Assembly (NCBI GenBank): GCA_034434515.1
Contig: DAOTZA010000004.1
Coordinates: 1 to 21,365, forward strand
Origin: NAK19 sp034434515
GTDB taxonomy: Bacteria > Chloroflexota > Anaerolineae > Anaerolineales > UBA4823
DNA: 21,365 bases
Direction: 5' to 3'
Position numbers and translations under genes: made by a program. Every line of letters starts with the position of its first letter. The first letter of the stretch is position 1. Under the pieces are notes generated by a model. The model did no database searches, had not been told where the DNA came from, and saw only the letters and a program-made list of their open reading frames with translations. This document shows, in pieces, positions 13,817 through 20,766 of the stretch.

Positions 13817-14230
13817 ATGACCCATCGTCGTAAAGTGCTCTTTCTCTGTACCGGCAACTCCTGTCGCTCGCAAATGGCAGAAGCCCTGGTCAATGCCAGA
13901 TTGGGCAATACCTGGCAAGCCTTCAGCGCCGGCACGAAACCGGCCGGCTATGTTCATCCCAAAGCTCTGGCAGCTTTGGCAGAGATCGGCATTCAGCATC
14001 AAGGCACTTCAAAACATGTGGATGAATTTCGCCAACAAGAGTTCGATGTGGTGATCACCGTGTGCGATTCGGCTGCCGAGGAATGTCCCCTCTGGTTGGG
14101 CAAGGGAAAACGCCTCCATTACAGTTTTCCCGATCCAGCCAAAAGCGATGATTGGGAGGAGTTTCGCCGCGTTCGCGATGCCATCGAACGGCAGATCATT
14201 CCCATATTGAACGATTTTCCCAACTTGTAA
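13817..14230 (+). CDS. arsC: Arsenate reductase, thioredoxin-coupled (low-molecular-weight phosphatase fold)
   Basis: Reduces arsenate to arsenite using a cysteine relay regenerated by thioredoxin. It has 137 residues, a normal length. The P-loop CTGNSCRSQMAEAL starts at Cys11 (Cx5R). The other two relay cysteines are Cys83 (ITVCDSAAEEC) and Cys90, and the general-acid loop FPDPAKSDD is at ~104-112. All key residues of the Staphylococcus pI258-type enzyme are therefore present. The start ATG at 13817 has AAGGAG at a good distance; an in-frame upstream ATG inside arsR is rejected. Second gene of the operon, feeding arsenite to the ACR3 pump downstream. Confidence 0.96.
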   Translation: MTHRRKVLFLCTGNSCRSQMAEALVNARLGNTWQAFSAGTKPAGYVHPKALAALAEIGIQHQGTSKHVDEFRQQEFDVVITVCDSAAEECPLWLGKGKRLHYSFPDPAKSDDWEEFRRVRDAIERQIIPILNDFPNL

Positions 14231-14264
14231 ATAGCAATCAGGATTGAAAACCCAGGGAGAAAAA

Positions 14265-14600
14265 ATGGAAATTGAATTGCTTTACTTCGAGGGATGTCCT
14301 GCTTGGGAAGAAGCTCTGGCAAATCTACAGACCGCCCTTGCCCAAGAGAAAGTCACCGCCCAAATCCAGCTTATTTGCGTGAAAGATCATGAACAGTCCG
14401 AACAGCTCAAATTTTTGGGGTCGCCGTCTTTTCGGGTCAACGGCATTGATTTATGGCCGGAAGAACGTCAGCACTATAACCTCAGTTGCCGAGTCTATGT
14501 TACCCCGTAAGGCATGAAAGGAGCGCCAACCGTAGAGATGTTTCGCCAAGCTTTGCGGGGTTTCCTAAAGTTTGCACATGGATCATCCAACCAAATCTAA
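14265..14600 (+). pseudogene. Thioredoxin-fold protein of the arsenic operon, interrupted by an in-frame stop
   Basis: The first part (14265-14510, 81 codons) reads MEIELLYFEGCPAWEEALAN..., a small thioredoxin-like protein with Cys11 in the GCPAW position and a cis-Pro-like segment GSPSFRVNGID at 52-62. It ends at SCRVYVTP-TAA (14508-14510). The same frame continues without another stop to 14600 with GMKGAPTVEMFRQALRGFLK. Relatives I recall carry a C-terminal GxxGxPxxxxxxxAL element exactly here. A single C-to-T change in CAA would create this TAA. The first part could still be made as a shortened protein, since its ribosome site (AGGGAGA) and frame are intact. Its function in arsenic or mercury operons is undefined; a redox role is inferred. 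Confidence 0.65.
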
Positions 14601-14621
14601 TCGCTTTCAGGAGGTAAAAAA

Positions 14622-15773
14622 ATGACGGACACTGTTACTATGCTCACTGCTCCAACCAACGTCACGCGTCGTCTTTCGTTCCTTGACCGCTATTTGACTC
14701 TGTGGATCTTCCTCGCCATGGCAATCGGCGTGGGAATCGGCTTCGTTTTTCCCGATAGCGTTCAGCGCTTCAACGAGGCTGTTTCGATTGGAACAACCAA
14801 TATCCCCATTGCCATTGGTCTGATCCTGATGATGTACCCACCTCTGGCAAAAGTGCATTATGAGGAATTGGGCGATGTCTTTCGCAACTGGAAGATTTTG
14901 GGGCTTTCGTTGCTCCAAAACTGGGTCGTTGGCCCGATTATCATGTTCTTCCTCGCCATGCTCTTTCTACGCAACTACCCCGAATATGCCACCGGCTTAA
15001 TCCTGATTGGATTAGCGCGTTGTATTGCCATGGTGATTGTTTGGAATGAGCTGGCAAAGGGCGATAGTGAATATGCAGCCGGTTTAGTGGCTTTCAACAG
15101 CATTTTTCAGGTGCTGTTCTATAGTGTCTATGCCTATGTGTTTATCACCCTCTTGCCACCCTTCTTTGGGATGCAAGGCCGCCTGGTCGAAATCACCATC
15201 GGCGAAATTGCCCAAAGCGTGTTCATCTACCTGGGCATTCCCTTCATTGCCGGTTTCCTGACCCGCTTTTTCCTCGTCCGCCTGAAGGGGAAAGAATGGT
15301 ACCATAAAACCTTTGTCCCGAAGATCAGCCCGTTAACCCTGATCGCCCTGCTCTTCACCATTATCGTCATGTTCTCGCTCAAGGGAGATTTGATCGTTCA
15401 GCTCCCCCTGGATGTGGTGCGGATTGCCATTCCGCTCTTACTGTACTTTGTGCTGATGTTCCTGGTGTCTTTCTTTATGGGCAAAGCTATCGGAGCAGAT
15501 TATTCCAAGACAACCACCCTGGCCTTTACGGCGGCCAGCAATAACTTTGAACTGGCGATCGCCGTGGCAGTGGCGGTCTTTGGCATTGCCTCGGGTCAGG
15601 CGTTTGCAGCGGTGATCGGGCCGCTGATTGAGGTGCCGGTGATGATCGCCCTGGTGAACGTTGCTTTTGCCTTTCAAAAGCGGCTTTACAAAGGGGCGAT
15701 CAGCGCGGCGCCTGAAATGGAAGCTGCGGCTGCGGAAGCCTGCCCGCCGGCCGAGATTTTGACCAAAAAGTAG
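14622..15773 (+). CDS. acr3: Arsenite efflux transporter, ACR3 family
   Basis: Secondary transporter exporting arsenite through the inner membrane, 383 residues with about ten membrane helices. Family marks are LDRYLTLWIFLAMAIGVGIG at the N-terminus, Cys134 in IGLARCIAMVIVWN (the essential helix-4 cysteine) and Glu310 in TAASNNFELAIAVA. GPLIEVPVMIALVNVA is the last helix. An excellent ribosome site, CAGGAGGT, lies ahead of the ATG. The C-terminus ends with an Ala/Glu tail. It follows arsR and arsC in the same direction, so the unit covers reduction and export. The ACR3 type is often also labelled arsB; homology to true ArsB is remote. Confidence 0.97.
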   Translation: MTDTVTMLTAPTNVTRRLSFLDRYLTLWIFLAMAIGVGIGFVFPDSVQRFNEAVSIGTTNIPIAIGLILMMYPPLAKVHYEELGDVFRNWKILGLSLLQNWVVGPIIMFFLAMLFLRNYPEYATGLILIGLARCIAMVIVWNELAKGDSEYAAGLVAFNSIFQVLFYSVYAYVFITLLPPFFGMQGRLVEITIGEIAQSVFIYLGIPFIAGFLTRFFLVRLKGKEWYHKTFVPKISPLTLIALLFTIIVMFSLKGDLIVQLPLDVVRIAIPLLLYFVLMFLVSFFMGKAIGADYSKTTTLAFTAASNNFELAIAVAVAVFGIASGQAFAAVIGPLIEVPVMIALVNVAFAFQKRLYKGAISAAPEMEAAAAEACPPAEILTKK

Positions 15774-15776
15774 GAG

Positions 15777-16658
15777 ATGTTTGCCAGGGCACTCTTCCCG
15801 ACCGATTTTTCTGCGTATGCTGATGCCGTTCTAGCCTGTCTTCCCGACTTAAAAGGGATCGGTCTGCAAGAAGTTGTCCTGCTCAGCGTCATCCGACCCA
15901 GCGATGTTCCACTGCCAGAGACGCTTAATCGCCAGAGTTTAGCGTACTGGCAATGGTATCTCGGTGAAAAAATGAATATTGCCCGAATGGCACTGGAAGG
16001 AAAAGGGTTACGGGCATACTCCCGTATCGAATACGGGAACGTAGTTGAAACGATCTTAAGGGTTGCCGAGGAGGAGCGCGTTGAGTGGCTCATCCTCGGC
16101 GCCCAAGGTGCTACAGCCGCCCAGGAAATCTTGCTCGGTAGCACAGCATACGAGGTTCTGCGCCGCTCCCGTTTACCGGTTTTGCTGCTTAAATTCGAGA
16201 TCATTCGAGAATTTGGTCACTTGCGTTGTCAGCAGGTTTGTCAGCATCTATTCGAGCGAGTCTTGCATCCCACCGACTTCTCTGAGTGTGCTGCTGCAGC
16301 TTTTCAGGTGGTCAAGCGGCTAAAGGCAACCGGCACCAAACAAGTTCTCCTCATTCATGTACAGGATACCCGGGTGATGAAAAAACGCTCTGCTGAGCAA
16401 TTAGCTACTTTTGATCAACATGATAGACAACGACTGGAAGCCATGAGAAAAACTTTGTCTCTTTATGGCTTAGCGGTTGAAACACGATTGATGCATGGGT
16501 TGCCGCGGCGCGAAATTCTTCGCGCCGCTGATGAACTTAACGCCACTTTGATTGTCTTAGGAGCGCAAGGAATCAATGCCATGCGCGAATTAATTAGCGG
16601 CAGCACATTCGAATCCGTTATTCGTTACAGCCGCATACCGGTGCTGGTGATCCGCTAA
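15777..16658 (+). CDS. Tandem universal stress protein (two UspA domains)
   Basis: Cytoplasmic stress protein of 293 residues with two UspA domains, about 1-143 and 150-293. Each has the ATP-binding signature G-x2-G-x9-G-S/T: GAQGATAAQEILLGST in the first domain and GAQGINAMRELISGST in the second. Both domains begin with a LFPTDFS or VLHPTDFSE strand and end in SRLPVLL or SRIPVLVI. The ATG is 4 bp after the acr3 stop, and AGGAG touches it, so translational coupling with acr3 is likely. Its place in the arsenic operon suggests induction by arsenic, which is inference. Confidence 0.94.
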   Translation: MFARALFPTDFSAYADAVLACLPDLKGIGLQEVVLLSVIRPSDVPLPETLNRQSLAYWQWYLGEKMNIARMALEGKGLRAYSRIEYGNVVETILRVAEEERVEWLILGAQGATAAQEILLGSTAYEVLRRSRLPVLLLKFEIIREFGHLRCQQVCQHLFERVLHPTDFSECAAAAFQVVKRLKATGTKQVLLIHVQDTRVMKKRSAEQLATFDQHDRQRLEAMRKTLSLYGLAVETRLMHGLPRREILRAADELNATLIVLGAQGINAMRELISGSTFESVIRYSRIPVLVIR

Positions 16659-16679
16659 GAAACGCCGTGAAGTCCATCC

Positions 16680-17324
16680 ATGAACAGTACAGTAAAACGA
16701 TGGATAACCTCTAACATTGCCTGGCTTTTACACCTAGCGGCCTTATTGCCGGGTCTTCTCTTGCTCAGCGATTGGCTGAGTGGCAACCTTTCGGTCAATC
16801 CGGTTCAGGAAGCCATTCAACGCAGCGGGCGGATTGCCATCAGCTTGCTGATTGCTACCCTGGCCGTGCGCCCGCTTTCCCATTGGCTGAGGTGGAAGGC
16901 ATTGCTTGCCCGGCGGCGCACGCTGGGATTATACACGTTTGCGTATGCGCTCCTGCACGTCACTCTATTTACGGTTGTTGACTATCGATTTGCCCTTGCC
17001 TTCATCTTGCAGGAGTTCGTTGAGAAACCGTATCTGTGGTTCGGGGTCAGCGCCTTTGTGATCTTGCTGCCTCTGGCGATTACCTCCTTTCGCTACTGGA
17101 TGCGCAAGCTGGGCAAGAACTGGAAACGTCTTCACCGCTTGATTTATCTCGCCGCTGTCCTGGCTGTGCTTCATTACGGTTGGGCGGTCAAGGGAGATTT
17201 TCTCACCTTGCGCGGCGAGGTTTTGCGTCCCTGGCTGTATGCGCTTGGGATTGCCTTCCTGCTCGTCTGGCGGTTATGGGGTGTCCTTCAACAGCAGCGC
17301 AAACATTACCACTCAATCTCTTGA
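16680..17324 (+). CDS. msrQ: MsrQ-like heme-binding membrane subunit of methionine sulfoxide reductase
   Basis: Six-helix integral membrane protein of 214 residues, ferric-reductase-like fold. In known systems MsrQ passes electrons through heme to the periplasmic molybdenum enzyme MsrP, which repairs oxidised methionines. Family marks are NPVQEAIQRSGR (40-51), LAVRPLSHW (61-69), His93 in YALLH, PLAITSFRYWMRKLG, and WKRLHRLIYLAAVLAVLHYGW with His152 and His165. The three histidines correspond to the heme ligands of E. coli MsrQ. It begins 21 bp after the usp stop on the same strand. No msrP is present in the window. A related heme-reductase function is the alternative. Confidence 0.88.
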   Translation: MNSTVKRWITSNIAWLLHLAALLPGLLLLSDWLSGNLSVNPVQEAIQRSGRIAISLLIATLAVRPLSHWLRWKALLARRRTLGLYTFAYALLHVTLFTVVDYRFALAFILQEFVEKPYLWFGVSAFVILLPLAITSFRYWMRKLGKNWKRLHRLIYLAAVLAVLHYGWAVKGDFLTLRGEVLRPWLYALGIAFLLVWRLWGVLQQQRKHYHSIS

Positions 17325-17353
17325 GCGGTCTATCCTGCAAGCTGGGTGAATTG

Positions 17354-17872
17354 CTAACGGTCAAAATAGATGCTTTTGCCGCTCACCGAGAGGGGGATGC
17401 CCATCACAAAATCCCAATCAACCACTCCACTTGCCCGCGCAACCGCCCCAATGCGGTACATGATGCGATTGTCCACGTTGAACAGGCTGGCCGTTTTGAC
17501 TGCTGAACCCAGGGCAATCCCCATATCTAACAGGCGATAGGCGCAGATCGGCCCTTTGAATTCCTCTTCAGCAGGCGTTGCCTCTTCCAGCTCGGTGCAG
17601 GTGGCAAAGCCGCAGGCGCTGCAATTCAGGCCGGCTGTCCTGGCATCTTTTAACCCGATCAGCACCACCGCCTGGGAATTGAGAACGTTCCGACCATCGC
17701 GGTCGAAATTGGATCGATGGTGTTCTTCGCCATAGGCGATCATCTTTTCGCCCAGGCGGCGCACCTCTTCTCCGAACAGGCTTTTCACCTGAACAAAGTT
17801 CTCTCCCTTCGTCTTAGGCGCGGTTATGGCAGCCATTTCCATCATTTGGGCAACCATTTCTATTCCTTGCAT
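17354..17872 (-). CDS. DUF2148 ferredoxin-domain protein
   Basis: Protein of 172 residues, function unknown. It carries four cysteines arranged as in this family: Cys84, Cys87 and Cys92 in GLNCSACGFATCTEL and Cys110 in GPICAYRLLDMGIALGSAV. They probably bind an iron-sulfur cluster. The N-terminal part (MAAITAPKTKGENFVQVKSL) and the C-terminal YRIGAVARASGVVDWDFVMGIPLS also match the family as I recall it. The start at 17872 has GGAGG only four bases away; an in-frame ATG at 17857 with AAGGA six bases ahead is as good, and an ATG at 17890 is also possible. It is convergent with msrQ, 30 bp apart, and single on its strand. Confidence 0.9.
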   Translation of the reverse strand: MQGIEMVAQMMEMAAITAPKTKGENFVQVKSLFGEEVRRLGEKMIAYGEEHHRSNFDRDGRNVLNSQAVVLIGLKDARTAGLNCSACGFATCTELEEATPAEEEFKGPICAYRLLDMGIALGSAVKTASLFNVDNRIMYRIGAVARASGVVDWDFVMGIPLSVSGKSIYFDR

Positions 17873-17891
17873 AGGACCTCCGATAATCAAA

Positions 17892-17932
17892 TAGATTTGC
17901 TGTAATTCCCTACCAATAGGCTTTGTTCGGCA
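17892..17932 (+). repeat. Imperfect direct repeat, left copy, flanking palindromic repeat B
   Basis: TAGATTTG...TTCCCTACCAATAGGCTTTG...TTCGGCA recurs at 18075-18114 as TAGATTTG...TTCCCTACCACAGGCTCTG...TTTGGCA, same orientation. The copies bracket repeat B. A third, inverted relative lies at the right end of copy A (about 2590-2613). Confidence 0.6.
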
Positions 17933-18072
17933 GGGTAGAGACCGTCCCCGAAGTAACGAATGGAAGCGCTATTCGTGCATTCGTGTAAGTTTCGTGGACG
18001 GTTTTCTTCGTAGTCAATGCGTGGACGGTGTTCTCAGCAAATTATCAACCCGACTTATGATGGTAGGTTGTT
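17900..18072. repeat. Dispersed palindromic repeat, copy B (inverted relative to copy A)
   Basis: Inverted ends ACCGTCCCCGAA (17941-17952) and TTCGTGGACGGT (17991-18002) have one mismatch. Between them is the same ACGAATG...ATTCGTGCATTCGTG hairpin as in copy A. An extra GTGGACGGT half-arm lies at 18021-18029. The tail to 18072 (CAGCAAATTATCAACCCGACTTATGATGGTAGGTTGTT) matches 2457-2500 in reverse. It lies upstream of the DUF2148 gene and downstream of the M48 gene. Confidence 0.72.
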
Positions 18073-18074
18073 GC

Positions 18075-18114
18075 TAGATTTGTCATACTTCCCTACCACA
18101 GGCTCTGTTTGGCA
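18075..18114 (+). repeat. Imperfect direct repeat, right copy, flanking palindromic repeat B
   Basis: Partner of 17892-17932, about three quarters identical by eye, ending some 50 bp before the M48 gene's stop codon. Longer than an ordinary target-site duplication, so more likely part of a composite repeat. Confidence 0.55.
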
Positions 18115-18166
18115 AGTTAAACCGTTCAAATATAATGCCCGCATAGCGCTGTGTTCTGCCGCCGAT

Positions 18167-19315
18167 TCAAGGGGATTCAGGCAGAGCTTCATGCGCCATG
18201 GCGATCCGTTTGCCAATCGGAGGGTGATCATAGAACAACCACTCCACCCACGGCTCCGGGTCAGCCTCAGCCAGGTTCTGGTCGGCGAGGCGGGCAAGGG
18301 CAGCCGCATATACAGCCGGTTTGCCGGTCACCTGGATGGCATATTGATCGGCAAGTCGTTCGCGCCAGCGCGAAAAGGCATTCACCAGCGGCAGAACCAG
18401 CAATTGGAAGGCGCCAAAAGCCAGCAGAAAGAGCGGCAGGGTGCCCACCTCTCCCACCGCCGCAAAGCCAAAATAGGGCACACCCCAGGCCATCACCAGC
18501 GAAACCAGAAACATTCCAGCCACAGTCAGGATGGCAGAGACTGCCATTAGGAGCGGAATGTCCTTGTGAACATGGTGAGCCAGTTCATGCGCCAGGACGG
18601 TTTCGATTTCATCCGCCGAAAATTCTCGCAGCAGGGTATCCCCCAAAATGATGCGCCGCGTTCGCCCCAGGCCGGCCAAAGCCGCATTGGCCGCTTTGGT
18701 GCGGCGGCTCATATCCATTTCATAGACCCCTTCCACGCGCGTCCCAGCTCGTTGCCCAAGTTGTTTGAGCCGTTCGACCAGGTCGGCATATTCATCCCCT
18801 AACGGTTTGAATTTATTGAAGATCGGGAAGAGTACCACCGGCGCCAGATAGCCGAGCAGGACATTGAAAACCAAGAGGAAAAGGGTTGCCCAAATCCACC
18901 AGCTCTGCGGAGAAGCGCGCAAAACGGCGTAAATGACCTCCAAAACCAGCAGACCCAACAACCCTCCGACAGCCAGTCCCTTAATCTGATCGAGGATCCA
19001 GCCGCGCCAGGTTTGGGTTGAAAGCTCAAACCGATGGGGCAGATGATAGCTTTCAATCCAACTGAGCGGCAGATTGATCAGGTAAAGGATGCCGCCAAAA
19101 GCAAGCAAATAGAGGGGAACTTGTAGCCAGGGATTGGGGGTCAGGCTTTGCACGGTTAAGTTCCATTGCTTCGACCAGCCGAACCATAACCAGGCAAGGC
19201 AATAGCCGCCGCTGAGCGCCAGGTTGACCAGCATCCAGCGCCGGTTGAGGCGTGCGTATTGGCGGGCTTTTTCTTGACGTTCGGGATCTGGAGTTGCGTT
19301 TTCCATACTGAACAT
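18167..19315 (-). CDS. M48 family metalloprotease, Ste24/HtpX-like
   Basis: Membrane zinc protease of 382 residues. The zinc motif is HELAHH with His243, Glu244 and His247, and the third ligand Glu319 sits in ERLADQYA together with Asp323. A C-terminal FYDHPPIGKRI block is typical of the CAAX-protease (Ste24) branch. Hydrophobic segments lie near 28-47, 65-85, 112-132, 140-165, 255-285 and 291-311. The cytosolic MSRRTKAANAALAGLG strand precedes the active site, as in the family. It probably takes part in membrane protein quality control. The start ATG at 19315 has GAGGT five bases ahead. It is divergent from lipB with 30 bp between starts. Confidence 0.94.
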   Translation of the reverse strand: MFSMENATPDPERQEKARQYARLNRRWMLVNLALSGGYCLAWLWFGWSKQWNLTVQSLTPNPWLQVPLYLLAFGGILYLINLPLSWIESYHLPHRFELSTQTWRGWILDQIKGLAVGGLLGLLVLEVIYAVLRASPQSWWIWATLFLLVFNVLLGYLAPVVLFPIFNKFKPLGDEYADLVERLKQLGQRAGTRVEGVYEMDMSRRTKAANAALAGLGRTRRIILGDTLLREFSADEIETVLAHELAHHVHKDIPLLMAVSAILTVAGMFLVSLVMAWGVPYFGFAAVGEVGTLPLFLLAFGAFQLLVLPLVNAFSRWRERLADQYAIQVTGKPAVYAAALARLADQNLAEADPEPWVEWLFYDHPPIGKRIAMAHEALPESP

Positions 19316-19333
19316 TTTACCTCAAAGTGACGG

Positions 19334-19345
19334 TATACTATAGGC
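19334..19345. promoter_or_regulatory. Shared -10 region of the divergent lipB / M48 protease pair
   Basis: TATACTATA (19334-19342) reads TATACT on the plus strand and TATAGT on the minus strand, so one element can serve as -10 both ways. On the plus side it ends six bases before the lipB ATG, implying a leaderless lipB message. On the minus side it leaves a short leader with a GAGGT ribosome site. No clear -35 was found on either strand. Confidence 0.45.
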
Positions 19346-20119
19346 ATGCAAAAGGTGTGCTGGGTCGTTCAAAGCGGCCTGATCCCCTACCAACAGGCCT
19401 GGGAATGGCAGAAAGTCCTGGCTGAGCGGGTTGCTCAAGGGGCGCTACCACCCGTCCTGTGGCTCCTCGAGCATCCCCACACCTACACCATCGGCCGAAG
19501 GGGTTCAGAAGACCATATCCTTTGGGATGAGGAAGCGCTAGTCCGGCGCCAAATCGCCGTGCACCGGGTTGACCGCGGCGGAGACGTCACGTATCACGGA
19601 CCCGGTCAACTGGTGGGCTATCCGATTTTCCCGCTTGCCCGGCTTGGACTCTCTGCCCAGGCTACCAATGGGGGTGAGATAAAACCGGATGTCTTGTCCT
19701 TTGTGGAAAAACTTGAGCAAATTCTCGTCGCAGTCCTGCGAGAATTCGGCATTCGGGCGTCTGCGCGAGCTGGCATGCGCGGCGTGTGGGTACCCATGGC
19801 TGATAAAGAACTTTCTCAACCGCAGGAGTGGCGAAAGATTGCCTCCATCGGGGTTAAGCTCACTGCGCAGGGGGTCACAATGCACGGTTTTGCTCTCAAC
19901 ATCAACCCGCAGATGGAATTCTGGGAAGGCATCGTTCCCTGTGGGATTCACGGTTGTCGCATGACCAGTATGGCTGAAATCCTCAATCCGCTGCCGCCGA
20001 AAGCCCATCTCAGCCGCGCTTTGCTCGGGCAGTTTGAACGCATTTTTCAGCTTTCGATGATCGAGGTGGCTCAACTTCCATTTGACACATCGTTAGAATC
20101 GCACTACACTATACCGTGA
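19346..20119 (+). CDS. lipB: Octanoyltransferase (lipoate biosynthesis)
   Basis: Transfers octanoyl groups from acyl carrier protein to lipoyl domains of 2-oxoacid dehydrogenases or the glycine cleavage H protein, the first step of lipoate synthesis. 257 residues, cytoplasmic. Marks: LEHPHTYTIGRR (41-52), RGGDVTYHGPGQLVGYPI (77-94) and SIGVKLTAQGVTMHGFALNI with catalytic Lys171. PCGIHGCRMTSM carries catalytic Cys199. The ATG at 19346 has no ribosome site and lies just after a -10 element, so it is probably leaderless. lipA is not in the window. The stop overlaps the GTG/GAGGAGG region that serves the FHA gene, suggesting co-transcription. Confidence 0.96.
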   Translation: MQKVCWVVQSGLIPYQQAWEWQKVLAERVAQGALPPVLWLLEHPHTYTIGRRGSEDHILWDEEALVRRQIAVHRVDRGGDVTYHGPGQLVGYPIFPLARLGLSAQATNGGEIKPDVLSFVEKLEQILVAVLREFGIRASARAGMRGVWVPMADKELSQPQEWRKIASIGVKLTAQGVTMHGFALNINPQMEFWEGIVPCGIHGCRMTSMAEILNPLPPKAHLSRALLGQFERIFQLSMIEVAQLPFDTSLESHYTIP

Positions 20120-20130
20120 GGAGGATGATG

Positions 20131-20766
20131 ATGTCATCAATGCCCTTTCAGTTGGTGATGCGCGCCGGACCGCAACCGGGTTCGGTGTTTCCATTGCAAA
20201 AAAGCGAAATCTACATCGGGCGCGATCCATCCAACGACCTTGTGATCGGCGATGCAGAAGTCTCCCGCAAACATGCTCGATTGATCTGGCAATCTGGAGG
20301 GTACATTCTCGAAGACCTTGGCTCGACCAATGGCACCTATCTCAACGGGCAACGGTTGCTTGGGCCGCATGTGATGCGCCCTGGCGAAGTGATCCAGTTA
20401 GGGGAAAATGTTACCCTGGTCTTTGAGGCTTTATACGACCCGAATGCCACTCGTCTCTCGCCGGCCGTGGCTGCCTATCAACCGCCCACCCCTCCCTATC
20501 CCAGCCAGGCTGTCCCACCCCCTACCTCTGCCGAGCCGTTGTACGCGATGCCGGCTTATCCCTTGCGGGAAGAAGCGCCTCAGGAACTGGAACCCCCAAA
20601 AAAGACCCTGCCTTTGTGGATCTTCGCCGGCTGTGGCTGTTTGCTGATTTTGCTGTGTTTGCTGGTGGGACTGATCGCCTTTGACACATTGAATTTATAT
20701 TGCGTTGGACCTTTCCGCTTACTGAGCCCCTTGTATCAAATCCTCACCGGCGGCACTTGTCCCTGA
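20131..20766 (+). CDS. FHA-domain protein with a C-terminal membrane segment
   Basis: Phosphothreonine-binding adaptor of 211 residues. The FHA domain is ~8-98 with Gly30-Arg31 (YIGRDPSND), Ser45 and His48 (VSRKHARL) and Asn67-Gly68 (LGSTNGTYLNG), all the phosphopeptide-contacting positions. A Pro-rich linker follows (~110-160), then a hydrophobic segment ~162-184 with a Cys-Gly-Cys at its start, and a ~27-residue tail. Topology suggests a cytoplasmic FHA domain anchored to the membrane, probably read by a Ser/Thr kinase pathway not in this window. The ATG at 20131 is chosen because GAGGAGG lies six bases upstream. ATGs at 20125, 20128 and 20140 and the GTG at 20116 are alternatives. The 3' end overlaps the opposing gene by 48 bp. 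Confidence 0.92.
   Translation: MSSMPFQLVMRAGPQPGSVFPLQKSEIYIGRDPSNDLVIGDAEVSRKHARLIWQSGGYILEDLGSTNGTYLNGQRLLGPHVMRPGEVIQLGENVTLVFEALYDPNATRLSPAVAAYQPPTPPYPSQAVPPPTSAEPLYAMPAYPLREEAPQELEPPKKTLPLWIFAGCGCLLILLCLLVGLIAFDTLNLYCVGPFRLLSPLYQILTGGTCP

Noticed and set aside
15686..16204. Minus-strand frame opposite the end of acr3 and the start of usp
   Set aside because: Ser/Arg-rich shadow sequence spanning the junction of two well-supported genes, no ribosome site.
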